Assembly: GCA_963798795.1 (NCBI GenBank) | Contig: CAWCUZ010000003.1 | Location: forward strand, 52,215 to 116,214 | Length of the DNA stretch: 64,000 nucleotides | Reading direction: 5' to 3' | Origin: CAWCUZ01 sp963798795 | GTDB lineage: Bacteria > Acidobacteriota > Vicinamibacteria > Vicinamibacterales > SCN-69-37 | Shown here: piece after piece, positions 26,870 through 34,925 of the stretch | How positions within the stretch are numbered: the first letter of the stretch is position 1 | Layout: the number at the start of each line of letters is the position of its first letter | Notes under the pieces: generated by a model | The model's input: the letters and a program-made list of their open reading frames with translations, nothing else | Databases searched by the model: none | What the model was told of the DNA's origin: nothing | Translations under genes and position numbers: made by a program

Positions 26870-27190
26870 ATGACGAAGTACCTGGTGACGGCGTCCTACA
26901 CCGCCGACGGTGCGAAGGGTCTGCTGAAAGACGGAGGCTCGAAGCGGCTGAAAGCCGCGTCTGACGCCATTCAGAAGGTCGGCGGGCGGATCGAGGCCTT
27001 CTATTACACGTTCGGCGATCACGACGCGGTCATCATCGCCGAGTTTCCGGACGCGGTGTCCGCCACGGCGCTCAGCGTCACCATCGCGGCGTCCGGTGCC
27101 GTGCGGTTGTCGACGGTGCCGCTGCTGACCGTCCAGGACATGGACGAGGCCTGCAAGAAGCACCCGAGCTACGTGCCGCCGGGCGCGTAA
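26870..27190 (+). CDS. GYD domain protein
   Basis: 106 residues: MTKYLVTASYTADGAKGLLK, then VGGRIEAFYYTFGDHDAVII and EFPDAVSATALSV. This is the GYD fold, a small ferredoxin-like oligomeric domain. Function unknown. GGGAGG precedes the GTG-ATG; the ATG at 26870 is preferred. Confidence 0.85.
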   Translation: MTKYLVTASYTADGAKGLLKDGGSKRLKAASDAIQKVGGRIEAFYYTFGDHDAVIIAEFPDAVSATALSVTIAASGAVRLSTVPLLTVQDMDEACKKHPSYVPPGA

Positions 27191-27219
27191 CGTCGACCTC
27201 GCCTGCGAGGTGCGCGCGC

Positions 27220-28653
27220 GTGGCAGTGACCGATCTCGTCGACCGGCTCGCCGAACACAAGACCCTGGGCCCGGCCCCGCGCGAGGAACTGGCGTGGCTG
27301 GCCTCGCACGGGACGCTCCGTCACCTCGACGAGGGTGAGCTCGTGTCGAGCCGCGACGCGCTCGTCGAGGGGCTCTTCATCATTCTGCGCGGTCACGTCG
27401 CCATCTTCATCGACCGCGGCGCGGGCCGTCGCAGGGCCATGGAATGGCGGACCGGCGATGTCACCGGGGTCCTGCCCTACTCGCGCCTGAAGAATGCGCC
27501 CGGCGATTCCATCGCCCTCGAGCCGACGGAGGTTCTGGAGATCGTCCGTCCAGATCTGCCCGACATGATTCGCGAGTGTCACGAGGTGACCTCGATCCTG
27601 GTGCACACGATGCTCGACCGCGCGCGCGTGTTCACCTCGGGCGATCTGCACGACGAGAAGATGGTCTCCCTCGGCAAGCTGTCCGCCGGGCTGGCCCACG
27701 AGCTGAACAATCCGGCCTCGGCCATCGAACGCAGCGCGGCGCTGCTCGAGCGCCGGCTCGAGCAAGCCGAGCAGGCCACGCGGGCGCTGGGCGCCTCGCA
27801 GTTGACCGGACGCCAGCTCGCCGCGATCGACACGATCCGCGCCGCCTGCGTCGCGTCGCCCGTCCGGGGCGTGCTGTCGCCCCTCCAGCAGGCCGAACGC
27901 GAGGACGCGATCGCCGACTGGCTCACCGATCACCGCGTCGACGCCAGCGTGGCCGAGCCGCTCGCCGAGACCGCCGCGACGATCGAGGCGCTCGACCAGA
28001 TCGCCGAAGCCGTCGACGGGCCCGCACTCGACGCCGCCCTCCGGTCGGTGGCCGCCGGCTGCTCCGTACGCAGCATCACGTTCGAAATCCAGGACGCCGC
28101 GACGCGGATCTCCGGCCTGGTGTCGGCCATCAAGGGCTTCACCCACATGGACCAGGCCAGCGTGGCCGAACCGGTCGATCTGGCGGCGAGCCTGGGCAAC
28201 ACCGTGGCCGTTCTCAAGGCCAAAGCCCGATCGAAGGGCGTCGCGGTTGCCGTGGACGTCGAGGCCGACCTGCCGCGCGTGCGTGGTTTCGTCGGCGAAC
28301 TCAATCAGGTCTGGGCGAATCTGATCGACAACGCCCTCGACGCCGCCCCGGAGGGCGGCCGGGTCGACGTGACGGCGCGGCGCGAGCGCCAGCGCGTCGT
28401 CGTGCAGGTGGCCGACGACGGCGCCGGCATTCCGGACGCGATCCGCGAGCGGATCTTCGATCCGTTCTTCACCACGAAACCGGTTGGACGCGGCACCGGT
28501 CTGGGACTCGACATCGTCCGGCGTCTGGTCGGCCACAACGACGCCGAGATCGACGTCGAGTCGCGCCCCGGCCGGACCGCGTTTCGCGTCTCCCTGCCGC
28601 TGGCCGGCGACAGCGCGTCGCCGCCGGATGCTCCCGGCGGGGGACGGTCGTGA
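27220..28653 (+). CDS. sensor histidine kinase with N-terminal cyclic-nucleotide-binding-like domain
   Basis: 477 residues. Residues about 10-130 form a CRP-type cNMP-binding beta-roll (LRHLDEGELVSSRDALVEGL, FIILRGHVAIFI). The DHp helix has KMVSLGKLSAGLAHELNNPA with phospho-acceptor His. The ATPase has NLIDNALDAAPEGG (N box), DDGAGIPD (G1), FDPFFTTKPVGRGTGLGLDI (F/G2). No transmembrane helix, so it is a cytoplasmic sensor. The stop overlaps the GTG of the response-regulator/reductase fusion, which is clearly its partner. Confidence 0.88.
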   Translation: MAVTDLVDRLAEHKTLGPAPREELAWLASHGTLRHLDEGELVSSRDALVEGLFIILRGHVAIFIDRGAGRRRAMEWRTGDVTGVLPYSRLKNAPGDSIALEPTEVLEIVRPDLPDMIRECHEVTSILVHTMLDRARVFTSGDLHDEKMVSLGKLSAGLAHELNNPASAIERSAALLERRLEQAEQATRALGASQLTGRQLAAIDTIRAACVASPVRGVLSPLQQAEREDAIADWLTDHRVDASVAEPLAETAATIEALDQIAEAVDGPALDAALRSVAAGCSVRSITFEIQDAATRISGLVSAIKGFTHMDQASVAEPVDLAASLGNTVAVLKAKARSKGVAVAVDVEADLPRVRGFVGELNQVWANLIDNALDAAPEGGRVDVTARRERQRVVVQVADDGAGIPDAIRERIFDPFFTTKPVGRGTGLGLDIVRRLVGHNDAEIDVESRPGRTAFRVSLPLAGDSASPPDAPGGGRS

Positions 28654-30311
28654 CCAAGCCCGTGCTGCTGGTCGTCGACGATGACGCGCAGGTGCTGGCG
28701 GCCGTGCGCCGCGACTTGCGCGGGCAGTACGGCAAGTCCTTCACCATCGTCGGCGCGATCTCGGGCGAAGAGGCGCTGGCCACGGTGCGCGAGCTCAAGA
28801 CGCGCGGCGACTCCCTGGCGCTCGTCATCAGCGACCAGCGAATGCCCGGCATGCAGGGCACCGAGGTCCTCGCGCGGACGCGCGAGGTCTATCCGCTCGC
28901 GCGTCGCGTGATGCTCACCGCCTACTCGGATATCGACGCGGCGGTCAGGGCGATCAACGAGGCCCATCTCGACCACTATCTGTCGAAACCGTGGGATCCG
29001 CCGGAGGAGCGCCTGTTCCCGGTCGTCGATGACCTGCTCGATGGCTGGCAGGCCGCGTACCTCCCCGAGGCGAAGGGACTCCGGCTCGTCGGCCACCAGT
29101 GGTCGCCACGGTCGCATGCGATCAAGAACTTTCTCGCCGCCAACCTGATCCCCTACCGGTGGTTCGACATGACGCGAAACCCCGAGTCGGTCGCGCTGCT
29201 GGGCGCGGCCGGCGTCGACACGAGCGACCTCCCCGTGCTGTTCTTCGAGGACGGCGCCGTCCTGCGGAATCCCGAGCCTCGTCACGTGGCCGAACGTCTG
29301 GGTCGTCCGCTTGCCGCCGCGTTCGATCTGTACGATCTCGTGATCGTCGGGGCGGGACCTGCCGGGCTGGCGGCCGCGGTCTATGGCGCGTCCGAAGGCC
29401 TGCGCACGCTGCTGCTCGACCGGCACGCGCCCGGCGGGCAGGCCGGCAGCAGTTCGAAGATCGAGAACTACCTGGGCTTTCCGGCCGGCGTCAGCGGCAG
29501 CGAACTGACGCGTCGTGCCGTAACGCAGGCGCAGCGCCTCGGCGCGGAGTTCCTCGTTCCCGTTGAAGTCACCGCGATGTCGGCCGACGCCGGCTACAAG
29601 CGCCTCACGCTGAGCGACGGCCACGAGATCCTGACGAAGACGGTGCTCGCCGCGACCGGCATGGCGTACAACGAGCACTCCGCGCCGGGCATCGCCGCAC
29701 TGACGGGCGCCGGCGTGTACTACGGCGCCGCCACGACCGAAGCCTCGGCCTTCAGCGGCAAGCGCGTGGTCGTCGTCGGCGGCGGCAACTCGGCCGGGCA
29801 GGGCGCGATGTACCTGGCGCGGTACGCCGCTGACGTGCAGATCGTCGTGCGGCGCGACGCGCTCCTCGAGACGATGTCGACGTACCTCATCGAGCAGATC
29901 GAGAAGACGCCGAATATCCGGCTGCGGTCGCTTTCGGAGGTCGCGGGGGTCGAGGGTCAGGACCATCTTGAACGCGTCACCTTCCGGTCGGTGGGCACCG
30001 GCGCCTGTCAGGTCGAGGACGTCGATGCGCTGTTCGTCTTCATCGGCACGCGCCCGCGAAGCCAGTGGCTGCCCGCCGGCGTGCTCCGCGACGCCAAGGG
30101 TTTCGTGCTCACCGGGCGCGATCTGCTGACCGCCGAGGGATATGCGCGCCTCTGGAAGGAGCCGCGCCAGCCGTTGTCGCTGGAGACGAGCCTGCCTGGC
30201 GTCTTTGCCGCCGGCGACCTTCGCGCCGGCGCCATGAACCGCGTCGCGTCGGCCGTGGGCGAGGGGTCCCTGGTCGTGCGCCTGGCGCACGAGTACCTTG
30301 CGTTGACGTGA
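28650..30311 (+). CDS. response regulator fused to thioredoxin-reductase-like flavoprotein
   Basis: 553 residues. Residues 1-130 are a receiver domain (LLVVDDDAQ, phospho-acceptor Asp in LVISDQRMPGM, MLTAYSD, YLSKPWD). Residues about 140-220 resemble a glutaredoxin/thioredoxin-like module without Cys. From about 228 there is an FAD-binding Rossmann motif (DLVIVGAGPAGLAAAVYGAS), APGGQAGSSSKIENYLGFP, an NAD(P)H motif (VVVVGGGNSAGQGAMYLA) and the C-terminal PGVFAAGDLRAG. The redox CxxC expected before the NAD(P)H motif in TrxB is absent (ASAFSGKRV). Paired with the CNBD kinase; probably a redox-sensing output. Confidence 0.87.
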   Translation: MTKPVLLVVDDDAQVLAAVRRDLRGQYGKSFTIVGAISGEEALATVRELKTRGDSLALVISDQRMPGMQGTEVLARTREVYPLARRVMLTAYSDIDAAVRAINEAHLDHYLSKPWDPPEERLFPVVDDLLDGWQAAYLPEAKGLRLVGHQWSPRSHAIKNFLAANLIPYRWFDMTRNPESVALLGAAGVDTSDLPVLFFEDGAVLRNPEPRHVAERLGRPLAAAFDLYDLVIVGAGPAGLAAAVYGASEGLRTLLLDRHAPGGQAGSSSKIENYLGFPAGVSGSELTRRAVTQAQRLGAEFLVPVEVTAMSADAGYKRLTLSDGHEILTKTVLAATGMAYNEHSAPGIAALTGAGVYYGAATTEASAFSGKRVVVVGGGNSAGQGAMYLARYAADVQIVVRRDALLETMSTYLIEQIEKTPNIRLRSLSEVAGVEGQDHLERVTFRSVGTGACQVEDVDALFVFIGTRPRSQWLPAGVLRDAKGFVLTGRDLLTAEGYARLWKEPRQPLSLETSLPGVFAAGDLRAGAMNRVASAVGEGSLVVRLAHEYLALT

Positions 30312-30650
30312 CCGCGAGCGTCGTGCACAGCGGCCCGGGGTCGGGATGTCGCTCAGACGTTCGTGTGGGCCACCGAACCCCACCGTGGGCCGCTGACCCA
30401 CCTGCTCAGCTTGGACACACCATGAACGGTCGGACCATGGTCGAAACTTGGTGGGCCGCTGAACCGCACCCCTGGGCCAGCGAACCACGGCCTGGGCCAG
30501 CGAACCACGGCCTGGGCCAGCGAACCCGGGCCCGAGCCCCACAGCTTGGGGGCCACCGGCCCAGCCCGGGGTCCGCTGAACCCCAGGAGTACGGCAAGGG
30601 TGCCGGAAGCTCCCGCGGCGTCAAGCCCACCTGATGCCATCCGGGGCTCA
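30312..30650. repeat. intergenic region with GGGCC(A/G)GCGAACC tandem repeats
   Basis: No gene is supported here. At 30471-30530 a 20-bp unit CCTGGGCCAGCGAACCACGG occurs three times in tandem (last copy altered). Degenerate relatives (GTGGGCCACCGAACCCCACC, GTGGGCCGCTGACCCACC, GTGGGCCGCTGAACCGCACC) lie just upstream. The stretch separates convergent genes. Confidence 0.7.
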
Positions 30651-31580
30651 TCAACGACGCGCGTGCCAGTCCAGCACCCGAAGGGCGCGCAGCGTGATCC
30701 AGCGGTTCGGCGTACCGACCGGGCCGGCCAACTCTTCGTACAGCGTGTTGCGGTGTCGCACGTCCAGCCGCCAGCCGCCGTCGTCCCGACGCCGGTCGCG
30801 CAGGATCGTCATCGCCTCATCCATTCGCGGATCGGCCTGGACGCCGGCCGCGCGCAGATAGTCGAGGCCGCGCAGAACGTCGTAGTGCCAGAGCGGCGGA
30901 AACGCGAATCTGGTCCACGTCTGATGGATGACCTCGCCAGTCGAAAAGCGCCGGAGGAGACGACGCTCCAGCAGATACTCGTGCGCGCGCGCCCGGACGT
31001 CCGTCACCGCCGGCGCCGGGCCGAACGCCTGTTCGAACGCCAGCAGCCCCTCGAGCACGCAGATCGTCGTGTGAAACGACGAGCGCACCGAGCCGCGCTC
31101 CGCTTCGCAGTTCCACCCGCCGTCCGCGAGCTGCTCGCTCAGCAGTCGATCGACGAGCCGATCGTTCCGCTCGCCGAAATACGCACCGAGCCCGACGACA
31201 CGACCGTTGATGCACGGCTCGACTTCGCCCTCGAAGAAGGGCGGGTTGCCGAACTGCGGTCCCCAGGTGACGAGGTCGCGCACGCGATCGATCGCCGTGC
31301 GCACGCGCGGGCTCGCCGGATCGGGCCCCAGGTCGCGCAGGAAGACCAGGGTGTACAGGTTCGACCACCAGAACGGTGTGGCCACGCCGTCGCCCCACTG
31401 GCCGTCGGGGCGCTGCTGGGCGAAGAGACGCGCGCCCCATCCCTCGGAGGCGACGCGCGACCGCTCGGCCGCGACCGTTGCCGCGGGCCTGTCGGTAAGG
31501 TCGCGCATGACCTGCCAGCGGATCGACGGATCGGCGTCGAGAAGCCACGCGATGACGGGATCGATCGAGGAGCGGGACAC
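30651..31580 (-). CDS. squalene-cyclase/prenyltransferase-fold alpha-helical protein
   Basis: About 309 residues from a GTG. Repeated QW-like motifs QQRPDGQWGDG, EQLADGGWNCEAE and DRRRDDGGWRLD show an alpha/alpha barrel related to terpene cyclases, though the DXDD cyclase motif is not seen. The N-terminal PVIAWLLDADPSIRWQVMRD looks HEAT-like. It is ten bases downstream of the lipoprotein gene and probably co-transcribed. Catalytic function is doubtful. Confidence 0.6.
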   Translation of the reverse strand: MSRSSIDPVIAWLLDADPSIRWQVMRDLTDRPAATVAAERSRVASEGWGARLFAQQRPDGQWGDGVATPFWWSNLYTLVFLRDLGPDPASPRVRTAIDRVRDLVTWGPQFGNPPFFEGEVEPCINGRVVGLGAYFGERNDRLVDRLLSEQLADGGWNCEAERGSVRSSFHTTICVLEGLLAFEQAFGPAPAVTDVRARAHEYLLERRLLRRFSTGEVIHQTWTRFAFPPLWHYDVLRGLDYLRAAGVQADPRMDEAMTILRDRRRDDGGWRLDVRHRNTLYEELAGPVGTPNRWITLRALRVLDWHARR

Positions 31581-31590
31581 CTGTTCGTGG

Positions 31591-32535
31591 TCACCGCACG
31601 ACGGCGGGCAGCCGGCGCCACTCCATCGAGGACCCGACGTTCGGATCCGCCGATGGATCGTTCGTGCCGACGATGTTGCCCTGCGGGTCGGTCCAGTAGT
31701 GCTTGTAGGTGGTGGGCAGCTCGACGGTCTGGCCGGTGGCGAACGGATTGGTGTACGACTGCACGCCGCCGATCGTCTCCCGGAACTCCGTGTTGCGCTT
31801 GTCGGTCGATGCATTCCGGCCGTCGGTGACCTGCTGCCAGTTGCGCTGGGACCACTCGCGGTAGTGGCGTGCGGCCTCGGCGTAGGCCGTGGAGTTCTGG
31901 AGGTTCTGCTGCATGAGTCCGCGCATGCCGAACGCCGCGCCGTCGATGGCGGAGATCTGATCGGCCACCGCGGGGAGCCACGTCGAATAGCCGGGCCACT
32001 GATCGGATGCCGACACCGCGGCGGTCATCACCATCGTCGCCGTGTCGTACGCCGGCGTCATGGAGACCTTGGCGAGGCCGCGGCTGGGGATCCCGCGCGC
32101 GACATAGCTGACCTCGAAGGCCGCCGCATACTGAAATCCCGCAACCGGCGTCGTCTGCTGCGGCGGGCCGATCTGCAGGTTCTGCGGCTGGAGCGCCATC
32201 AGCTTCTCGTAGGCGAACTGCCCCGGTGGATATTGCGGCGGCGCGCCGGCATTGCCAACCATCACGGTGAGGGCCTGGTTGTCGGGCGCGACCAGAGTCA
32301 GCGCGAATTGCCCGTCTTCCCCGACGCGCCAGTCGGGCGGCATCGCATAGGAAAAGAACCGTCCCCGGCCGATGCCCAACTCGGCTGGCTGACGCGGCGC
32401 GTTCCCGCCCCCGCCGCTCCCGGGCGGGAGCGGCTTGACGGGGACGAAGGTCCCCAATCCGGATGCCGAGCCGCCGGAGCATCCCGCCAACGTCATGGAG
32501 AGCACGGCCGCCAGCGTTGCCGAGGACGACCTCAT
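31591..32535 (-). CDS. hypothetical lipoprotein, paralogue of the one at 6826-8028
   Basis: 314 residues with a lipoprotein signal (LAAVLSMTLAGCSGG). The body has FSYAMPPDWRVGEDGQFALT and a C-terminal third with WSQRNWQQVTDGR and ELPTTYKHYWTDPQGN that resembles the C-terminus of the 6826-8028 lipoprotein. Function unknown; likely in an operon with the downstream helical protein. Confidence 0.6.
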   Translation of the reverse strand: MRSSSATLAAVLSMTLAGCSGGSASGLGTFVPVKPLPPGSGGGGNAPRQPAELGIGRGRFFSYAMPPDWRVGEDGQFALTLVAPDNQALTVMVGNAGAPPQYPPGQFAYEKLMALQPQNLQIGPPQQTTPVAGFQYAAAFEVSYVARGIPSRGLAKVSMTPAYDTATMVMTAAVSASDQWPGYSTWLPAVADQISAIDGAAFGMRGLMQQNLQNSTAYAEAARHYREWSQRNWQQVTDGRNASTDKRNTEFRETIGGVQSYTNPFATGQTVELPTTYKHYWTDPQGNIVGTNDPSADPNVGSSMEWRRLPAVVR

Positions 32536-32566
32536 AGGGCGGCCATTCTAGCCGAACCGCCGGGGT

Positions 32567-33055
32567 TCAGCGTGCCGCCTTCTTCACGAGCGCGCCGATT
32601 CGTTTCTCTTCGGCGGCCGTCAGCTCCTTCAGCGCGAAGGCGACCGGCCACATGCGGCCTTCGTCGAGCCTGGCGCTGTCGTTGAAACCGAAGGTCGCGT
32701 ACCGCGTCTTGAACTTCCGTGAGTCCTGAAAGAAGCAGACAACCTTGCCGTCCCTGGCGTAGGCGGGCATCCCGTACCACGTCTTTGGCGACAGGGCCGG
32801 CGAGGCGGCCTTGACGATGGCGTGGATCCGCTTGGCCATCGCGCGGTCCGGTTGCGGCATCGCGTCGATTTTCGCGAGCACCTCGCGTTCCTCGTCGGCG
32901 GCGTTCACGCCCGAGCGGCGGCGCGCCGCAGCCTTCAGTTCCTGCACGCGCTCCTTCATCGCGGCGCGTTCCTCGTCCGAGAATCCTGTCGATGCGCTCG
33001 CGGCGCTGCCGGTCGCGCGCTTGCCCGCCTGTCCGACGGCTTTTTTCGGGGTCAT
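32567..33055 (-). CDS. DUF1801/YdhG-like protein
   Basis: 162 residues: N-terminal basic/charged coiled region (FSDEERAAMKERVQELKAAA), then a DUF1801-like domain with VKAASPALSPKTWYGMPAYA, VVCFFQDSRKFKTRYATFGF and KELTAAEEKRIGALVKKA. DUF1801 proteins have a frataxin-like fold; function undefined. Confidence 0.75.
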   Translation of the reverse strand: MTPKKAVGQAGKRATGSAASASTGFSDEERAAMKERVQELKAAARRRSGVNAADEEREVLAKIDAMPQPDRAMAKRIHAIVKAASPALSPKTWYGMPAYARDGKVVCFFQDSRKFKTRYATFGFNDSARLDEGRMWPVAFALKELTAAEEKRIGALVKKAAR

Positions 33056-33138
33056 TGGAATCTCCTCACGTTCCGGTTCTTGCGACCTTGGCGCAAGTGG
33101 CTGTTGCGCCGCAGTGAAACTGGTGTCAGCATCCGCCT

Positions 33139-33561
33139 ATGACCAACCTCACGGCCGGCACCACCCGCCCGCTGCCCGAACCGCTCCGAGCCCGCTCGCT
33201 GGGCGTCGCCCTCACCGTCAAGGATCTCGCCAGGAGCCTCAGGTGGTACACGGAGATCCTGGGGTTCACCAAGGCGCGCGACCTCGCGCGTGACGGCGTC
33301 GTGACCGGCGCCGCGCTGACGGCCGGCGACGCGGAACTGTCGATCAACCAGGACGACGGCAAGAAGGGCAACCGCGTCCTCGGCGCGGGATTCTCGATCA
33401 GGATCACGACGGATCAGAGCATCGACGAGGTGGCCGCACGCGTGAAGGGGGCCGGGGGCCAGCTCGACTCGGAACCCGCCGACATGCCGTGGGGCGCGCG
33501 GCTCTTCGCCGTGATCGACCCGGACGGATACAAGCTGGTCGTCTCGACCCCTAGAAGGTAA
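33139..33561 (+). CDS. VOC family (glyoxalase/bleomycin-resistance-like) protein
   Basis: 140 residues; ALTVKDLARSLRWYTEILGF and MPWGARLFAVIDPDGYKLVV are the beta-alpha-beta-beta-beta modules of the vicinal oxygen chelate fold. Substrate unknown. Divergent from the DUF1801 gene. Confidence 0.85.
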   Translation: MTNLTAGTTRPLPEPLRARSLGVALTVKDLARSLRWYTEILGFTKARDLARDGVVTGAALTAGDAELSINQDDGKKGNRVLGAGFSIRITTDQSIDEVAARVKGAGGQLDSEPADMPWGARLFAVIDPDGYKLVVSTPRR

Positions 33562-33715
33562 CGTGCGCATTCACGACGCCGTCATGCGGATGAGCGACTT
33601 GATCGCCCGGCGTCCAGACGACCGAAGTCGGGGCAGCAACTTGCGAGACGTCGGCTGCCAACAGGAGGATTGGGGCAGCGATGAGGACCCTCGGACCCGG
33701 CGCGGACGCAGGTGC

Positions 33716-34177
33716 TTACGCCGTGGGAATGAACACATCGGTGAGTAAATCCTTGGGAGCGGCGGTCATGGGATTGTTGCGATAGATTTCATAGCCTGGG
33801 CCGTTGCCCCGCTCCACGCCGTGGCCAGCCGAGAGATATTCCCTGAGCCGAGCCCACGTTGTCGGCAGGGTGTCATACGGGCCCACGTGGCGTGCATGGA
33901 CGTACGGGCCAGCCGCGAGGATGACCTCGGTGAGGCCGTCGGGCACTGCCGTGCTCTCGGCGATGAGCAGACCGGCGTCCGACCGAAGGTCAGCGGCCGG
34001 CACCGTCGCCGGGTTGTCATAGTAGACGGCGAGCAGCTGTGGCGGGGAGTCAAAGAGTCCGGCCGCCTCGGCGATCGGCTCCAGGCGGGCAAACGCTTCG
34101 GCAATCTGCTGGTAGGGTCCTCGATGGCGCAGGCAGGCCGCGCGCAACCGTTCCTGGCGGGTGAGGATTGGCTTCAT
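33716..34177 (-). CDS. GyrI-like small-molecule-binding protein
   Basis: 153 residues from the ATG at 34177. Hallmarks are RLRAACLRHRGPYQQIAEAF, LLAVYYDNPATVPAADLRSD and AAGPYVHARHVGPYDTLPTT: the AraC effector-binding/GyrI fold. Homologous proteins bind amphipathic drugs or DNA gyrase. No DNA-binding domain is attached. Confidence 0.8.
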   Translation of the reverse strand: MKPILTRQERLRAACLRHRGPYQQIAEAFARLEPIAEAAGLFDSPPQLLAVYYDNPATVPAADLRSDAGLLIAESTAVPDGLTEVILAAGPYVHARHVGPYDTLPTTWARLREYLSAGHGVERGNGPGYEIYRNNPMTAAPKDLLTDVFIPTA

Positions 34178-34277
34178 GGAGATCGCTCCAGTTCTCATCG
34201 GCGCCAGTTCGTCGGCCAGCGTGGTCCTGCCGGCGGCGTCGACGCCGTCGATGGCCCCGCGAACCGGGTGACCGGCG

Positions 34278-34505
34278 TCAACGGCTGCTACGTGTGATGC
34301 GAGGTGCGGCCTCTGCTCCATGTCGACAGCGCCGGCGCTTCGCCCGGGCCGCCTCAATCTCGCGGAGGAGCTTCGCGCGCATGTCGGGGGTGAAGGGGCG
34401 GCAACCGCAGTGTTTCGCGTGCGCCTCGTGCCACTCGAAGCGCTGGCGAGCGCTGGCGCCTTTCGGCATGGCGTGCTGTCTGTGCCACGCGGCATTGATG
34501 GCCAT
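34278..34505 (-). CDS. small conserved hypothetical protein
   Basis: 75 residues: NAAWHRQHAMPKGASARQRF, WHEAHAKHCGCRPFTPDM and a basic tail. The W-H-x-x-H-x-MPK and H-A-x-H-C-G-C-R pattern recurs in small uncharacterised bacterial proteins and looks like a metal site, but no function is known. Confidence 0.55.
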   Translation of the reverse strand: MAINAAWHRQHAMPKGASARQRFEWHEAHAKHCGCRPFTPDMRAKLLREIEAARAKRRRCRHGAEAAPRITRSSR

Positions 34506-34925
34506 CGGGTGCCCGGCCCTACGGCGCGAAGGACCTCGCGTCGCCGAGAGGCCACGTGGCAGACACCGCCGCTGACGCGAGGGTCCTGAGCCAGGCGATC
34601 AGCTCCACGCCGATGCGTTTCCAGTGGCTGGACTCCGGCGCCGTCAACTCCGGACCACGGTCAGGTTCTGCGTCGATGTGCATCACGACTCCCCCGCGCA
34701 CAGACGATGATCGCACGACTGGCGCCTGCGGTGGCCACGCCGACGCGCACCGTGCGCCTCGGGTTCGGCCTCGGGCTGAAGCACGGCGTCGAGTTCACCA
34801 TCAACCGCGAGCAGCATTACCCCGACAGGGCGCGGCAATTTCGACGAGTTTTCCCTCTCGCCGAACGGCCGGCTGATCGCCGCGCGCGTCTTTGCCGTCA
34901 ACGATGACATCTGGACGTACAGACC
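34506..34925 (+). pseudogene. gene remnant: TolB/WD40-like C-terminus
   Basis: Between genes. From about 34740 the plus strand reads, in two frames, LGLKHGVEFTINREQHYPD and then NFDEFSLSPNGRLIAARVF, VNDDIWTYRPH: the end of a beta-propeller protein, without start or intact frame. A short minus-strand frame at 34519-34716 is unsupported by any recognisable motif. Confidence 0.4.

Noticed and set aside
28305..30542. 745-codon minus-strand frame opposite the kinase/reductase pair
   Set aside because: Shadow frame without motifs; the plus strand has receiver, FAD and NAD(P)H motifs.
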